Of a DNA stretch of 64,000 nt, positions 61,299 through 64,000 are shown piece after piece. The notes beneath the pieces were generated by a model, which worked only from the letters and a program-made list of their open reading frames with translations, made no database searches and was not told where the DNA came from. Both the position numbers and the translations under genes were made by a program. The DNA comes from Streptomyces sp. SUK 48 (GTDB lineage: Bacteria > Actinomycetota > Actinomycetes > Streptomycetales > Streptomycetaceae): positions 4,006,001 to 4,070,000 of the forward strand of contig NZ_CP045740.1 of the NCBI RefSeq assembly GCF_009650765.1, written 5' to 3'. Positions within the stretch are counted from its first letter, which is position 1, and the number at the start of each line of letters is the position of its first letter.

Positions 61299-63485
61299 TC
61301 AGTTGCGGGCAGCGCCGTTCAGCGACGCGACCGGCGTGTCCGCCAGCCCCAGTTCCCCGGCCTTCTCCAGCAGCTGGCGGAACTGGGTCGCCTCCGCGCC
61401 GCCGCCGTTCACGAGCTTCATCAGCAGGGCCGACACCGTCAGGTTCTGGACATCGGCCGTGCCCACCGACCCGAGCACCCGGCCCAGGTCCTCCGTGAAG
61501 CTCCCCGACCCGTCCAGCCAGGGCTTGGCCAGGGTCTGGGCGGTGCGGGAGCTGGCCACGAAGCCGTCGACGCCCTTGCCGAAGGACACCGCCGAGACGA
61601 GCCGGTCGAAGAAGACGGACTCCCCGCCGACGATGTCGATGTCGGCGTTCTCCAGGCCGGTGGCCAGCACCGTCGCCTGCGCCTCGGCCACCTGCCGCTG
61701 CGTCTCCAGGCCGGCCAGCCGGATCTCCTTCTCCGCCTGGAGCCGCAGCCGGTACTCCTCGTGCCCGCGCGACGCCTCGTCCAGCGCGGCCATCGCCGCC
61801 GCCTTCTCGGTGAGGCCCGCCGCCTCGGCCTTCAGCTTCTCGCCGATACCGGCGGCCTCCGCGAGCGCCGCCGCCTTGGCGCCCTCGGCCTCGGCCAGCG
61901 CCTTCGCCCGCGCGCCCTCCGCCTCGGCCCGCAGCCGCGCCTCCGTCGCCGCGGCCGCCGCCTGCGCGCCCTCGGCCTCCGCCAGCCCCCTGGCCCGGGC
62001 GCCCTCGGCCTCCGCGAGCGCCTTCGCCTGGGTGCCCTCGGCCTCCGCCCGCAGCCGCGCCTCGGTGGCCTCCGCCTGGGCGCGCCCGGCCTTGACCGTG
62101 ACCTCGGCCTCCTTGTCCCGCACCTGCACCGCGGCGAGGCCCTCGGCGGCCGACTCGGCCTGCACGCCCTCGGCGAGCCGCAGCTTGGCCCGCGCGTCGA
62201 GGTCGGCGGTCTTCAACCGGGCCTCGGCCAGGGTGAGTTCCTCGGCGGCCCGGTGCGTCGCGGCCTGCTCGGCGGCCTCCGCGGCCTTGATGTCCTTGAC
62301 GAGCTTCTCCTGCGCCTGTGCCTCGGCGGCGATGACGAGGGCCTGCCGCTCGCGCTCGGCCTCCTCGACCAGGCGCAGCTTCTTGATGGACTCCTCCTGC
62401 TCGGCGACCGTACGGTCCACCGCGACCCGCTCCCGGATGACCTCGGCGATCTCCCGCTTCTCCGCCTCGACCTCCTTCTCGGCGGAGATCTGGGTCAGCC
62501 GCGTCTCCCGCTCCCGGGCGATGACCTCCAGCAGGCGGTCCTTCTCGATGCGCTCGTTCTCCACGGCGATGACCCGCTCGCGGTTCTTCGCGGCGACCGC
62601 GATCTCCCGGGCCTGGTTCTCCCGCTGCACGCCCAGCTGCTCCTCGGTGCGCAGGAACGCGGTCTGCGCGCGCAGCCGCTCCTCCTCCATCACCCGGGCG
62701 GTCTCGGCCTCCTCGCGGGCGCGGGACGTGTCGATCTCCCGCCGCTGCTTGATCTCGGCGTCCGCCTGCCGGCGCTCCAGCTCCAGGATGGCCTCGCGGG
62801 CGTCGACGTCCTGGCGGGTGATCTCCTTCTGCTCCGTGCGCTTCGCCTCGTTGGTGCGCACATGCTCGACGGCGGTCAGCTCGGTGATCTTGCGGATGCC
62901 CTGCGCGTCGAGGACGTTGGCCGGGTCCAGCTGGGTCAGCGGCGTCTGCTCCAGGTAGTCGATCGCGGCGTCCTCCAGGTGGTAGCCGTTGAGGTCGACT
63001 CCGATCAACTCGATGATGTGGTACCGCAGTTCCTCGCGCTTGGTGTACAGGTCGGTGAAGTCCATCTGCTTGCCGACGGTCTTCAGCGCCTCGGAGAACT
63101 TCGCGTGGAACAGCTCCTGGAGCGTGTCCTGGTGGCTGGCCCGCTCGGTGCCCACGGACTGGGCGACCTTGATGACGTCCTGGACGGTCTTGTTGACCTT
63201 GACGAAGAACAGGATGCGGATGTCGGCCCGGATGTTGTCCCGGCAGATCAGCCCGTCCCGGCCGGAGCGGCTGATCTCGATGGTCTTCACCGAGATGTCC
63301 ATGACCTCGGCCTTGTGCAGGATCGGCAGCACGACCTGTCCGGTGAAGGACACGTCCACCCGCCGCGTCCTGGACACGATCAGGGCCTGGCTCTGGTCGA
63401 CCTTGCGGTACAGCCGGGAGAACCCGAGCAGCAACAGCACGGCGATGATCACACAGGCGGCGACGAGCACGCCGAGGGCTTCCAT
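61299..63485 (-). CDS. SPFH/flotillin-like membrane protein
   Basis: 728 residues from ATG 63,485. One N-terminal membrane helix ('LGVLVAACVIIAVLLLLGF'), an SPFH domain (about 30-190, 'YRKVDQSQALIVSRTRRVDV', 'DGLICRDNIRADIRILFFVK'), then about 400 residues of Glu/Ala-rich coiled coil with near-repeats ('ATEARLRAEAEG', 'AKALAEAEGA'), and a globular end. Flotillins scaffold membrane microdomains. It sits upstream of the AAA ATPase on the same strand with a 148-base gap, and the two probably work together. Confidence 0.9.
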   Translation of the reverse strand: MEALGVLVAACVIIAVLLLLGFSRLYRKVDQSQALIVSRTRRVDVSFTGQVVLPILHKAEVMDISVKTIEISRSGRDGLICRDNIRADIRILFFVKVNKTVQDVIKVAQSVGTERASHQDTLQELFHAKFSEALKTVGKQMDFTDLYTKREELRYHIIELIGVDLNGYHLEDAAIDYLEQTPLTQLDPANVLDAQGIRKITELTAVEHVRTNEAKRTEQKEITRQDVDAREAILELERRQADAEIKQRREIDTSRAREEAETARVMEEERLRAQTAFLRTEEQLGVQRENQAREIAVAAKNRERVIAVENERIEKDRLLEVIARERETRLTQISAEKEVEAEKREIAEVIRERVAVDRTVAEQEESIKKLRLVEEAERERQALVIAAEAQAQEKLVKDIKAAEAAEQAATHRAAEELTLAEARLKTADLDARAKLRLAEGVQAESAAEGLAAVQVRDKEAEVTVKAGRAQAEATEARLRAEAEGTQAKALAEAEGARARGLAEAEGAQAAAAATEARLRAEAEGARAKALAEAEGAKAAALAEAAGIGEKLKAEAAGLTEKAAAMAALDEASRGHEEYRLRLQAEKEIRLAGLETQRQVAEAQATVLATGLENADIDIVGGESVFFDRLVSAVSFGKGVDGFVASSRTAQTLAKPWLDGSGSFTEDLGRVLGSVGTADVQNLTVSALLMKLVNGGGAEATQFRQLLEKAGELGLADTPVASLNGAARN

Positions 63486-63721
63486 GGCATACGTCCTTGC
63501 GTCAGACGGTGGGTCGGAGCTCCCCCGAGGCGCCGGTGCCGGGCATCCCCCCGCGATGCCCGGCACCGGAACCCTCCGTAGTGCTCCCCGCAGAGGATGG
63601 TGCGGCCGGGAGGACCGTTTCCGCATTGCCGGTTTCCGGCAGTGTTCACTACTGTCTTCATGCCGGAAATGCGCTAGGAAAGCGTCACCGGCGCGTCAAG
63701 ATCACGGGGGAACGGGGCAGG

Positions 63722-64000
63722 GTGAGCGAGCAGGGGATATCCGGGCGCTATCTGGAGGGCTTCGCGGGGGTGCTGGCCGAGGTCGCGAGCACCGGCCGGC
63801 GGCTGACCCGCGAGGAGCTGAAGTCCCGCCGGACGCTGGGCGAACAGGCCGCCGAGGCGGGGCTCGGACTGCGCGCCTTGGTCGTCGCGCATCTGGCCGC
63901 CGCCCGCGCCGCCTGGCCGGTGGGACCCGGTTCGACCGAGAGCACCCTCGCGGCACTGGCCGCCGTGGAACAGGCCGTCGACGTGTTCGCCGAAGGGTAC
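63722..64000 (+). CDS. N-terminus of a PucR/sensor-type regulator (cut by window end)
   Basis: 93 residues from GTG 63,722: 'GRYLEGFAGVLAEVASTGRR', 'EELKSRRTLGEQAAEAGLGL', 'LRALVVAHLAAARAAWP'. This helical N-terminal region resembles the RsbR-type/PucR sensor domains of Streptomyces regulators. The rest lies beyond the window. Confidence 0.55.
   Translation, partial: MSEQGISGRYLEGFAGVLAEVASTGRRLTREELKSRRTLGEQAAEAGLGLRALVVAHLAAARAAWPVGPGSTESTLAALAAVEQAVDVFAEGY

Noticed and set aside
56544..63581. Very long plus-strand open frame (over 2,300 codons) across the ATPase and flotillin genes
   Set aside because: It is the mirror frame of two well-supported minus-strand genes in a GC-rich genome. 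Its composition is Gly/Arg/Leu-rich without domains.
1..64000. CRISPR arrays, rRNA genes, complete insertion sequences
   Set aside because: No regularly spaced direct repeats of CRISPR type, no rRNA-like sequence and no transposase motifs were seen on either strand.

Overview
The window comes from a high-GC actinomycete, almost certainly a Streptomyces. Signs of this are the strong G/C third-position bias, GTG starts, ATGA/GTGA start-stop overlaps, an AfsR/SARP-type regulator, a WhiJ-type XRE/DUF397/HATPase module, an ECF41 sigma factor and a WXG100 secretion module. No CRISPR array, rRNA or complete transposase was found. The only tRNA material is a 3' fragment of tRNA-Gly(CCC).

Region 1 (1-13,683) reads as the right-hand part of an integrated element. 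It ends in a 45-base copy of the 3' part of a tRNA-Gly(CCC) gene (13,639-13,683). The tRNA terminator follows immediately, while the 5' part of the tRNA is missing, which is what integration into a tRNA 3' end leaves behind. The intact tRNA and probably the integrase lie left of the window. Cargo: (a) the tail of a TPR-type regulator-like protein and two small coupled genes; (b) a tightly coupled six-gene operon (GT8 glycosyltransferase, APH-fold kinase, GT2 glycosyltransferase, PIG-L deacetylase, dTMP-kinase-like P-loop kinase, GT4 glycosyltransferase) followed by a convergent second APH-fold kinase, which looks like an uncharacterised small glycoconjugate pathway; (c) a defence-like tip next to the attachment site: an Mrr-type nuclease protein facing a 1,074-residue protein with a nuclease-like N-terminus, an NB-ARC STAND ATPase and kinesin-light-chain-type TPRs.

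Region 2 (13.7-28 kb) is chromosomal: an L,D-transpeptidase lipoprotein coupled to an ECF sigma factor and a membrane protein; a WXG100-toxin-immunity operon; a flavodoxin-fold reductase; a frameshifted Fpg/Nei glycosylase; a frameshifted ScbR-like TetR regulator and a HAD phosphatase, each preceded by the same palindromic operator; a MerR-like protein; a cold-shock protein and a DEAD-box helicase, each with its own terminator; and a WYL regulator divergent from a VOC protein.

Region 3 (28-39 kb) is a second accessory zone rich in signalling ATPases: a two-gene cassette of a winged-helix-like protein and an unusual P-loop ATPase (30,157 overlap), a frameshifted GT-B/CDP-glycerol-transferase-like protein, an NB-ARC-TPR protein and an AfsR-type SARP-NB-ARC-TPR regulator.

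Region 4 (39-64 kb) is mostly ordinary: SDR/TetR pair with shared operator, flavoprotein plus ECF41 sigma factor, secreted phosphodiesterase, Pro/Gly/Asp-repeat membrane protein, PAP2 phosphatase, aminoglycoside-kinase-fold protein, GNAT enzyme, DUF318-type permease under a CsoR-like palindrome, WhiJ-type regulatory trio, NUDIX hydrolase, a broken XRE-TPR regulator, an HD hydrolase, and a long AAA ATPase next to a flotillin-like SPFH protein. The last gene is cut by the window end.

A recurring oddity is reading-frame breaks at G/C homopolymers (near 22,455, 32,749, 46,863 and 60,985). Each would be mended by adding one base to the run, so residual sequencing error is the simplest reading. Fpg (about 21,580), the XRE-TPR gene (53,790) and the small gene at 55,400 are broken in other ways and may be true pseudogenes.
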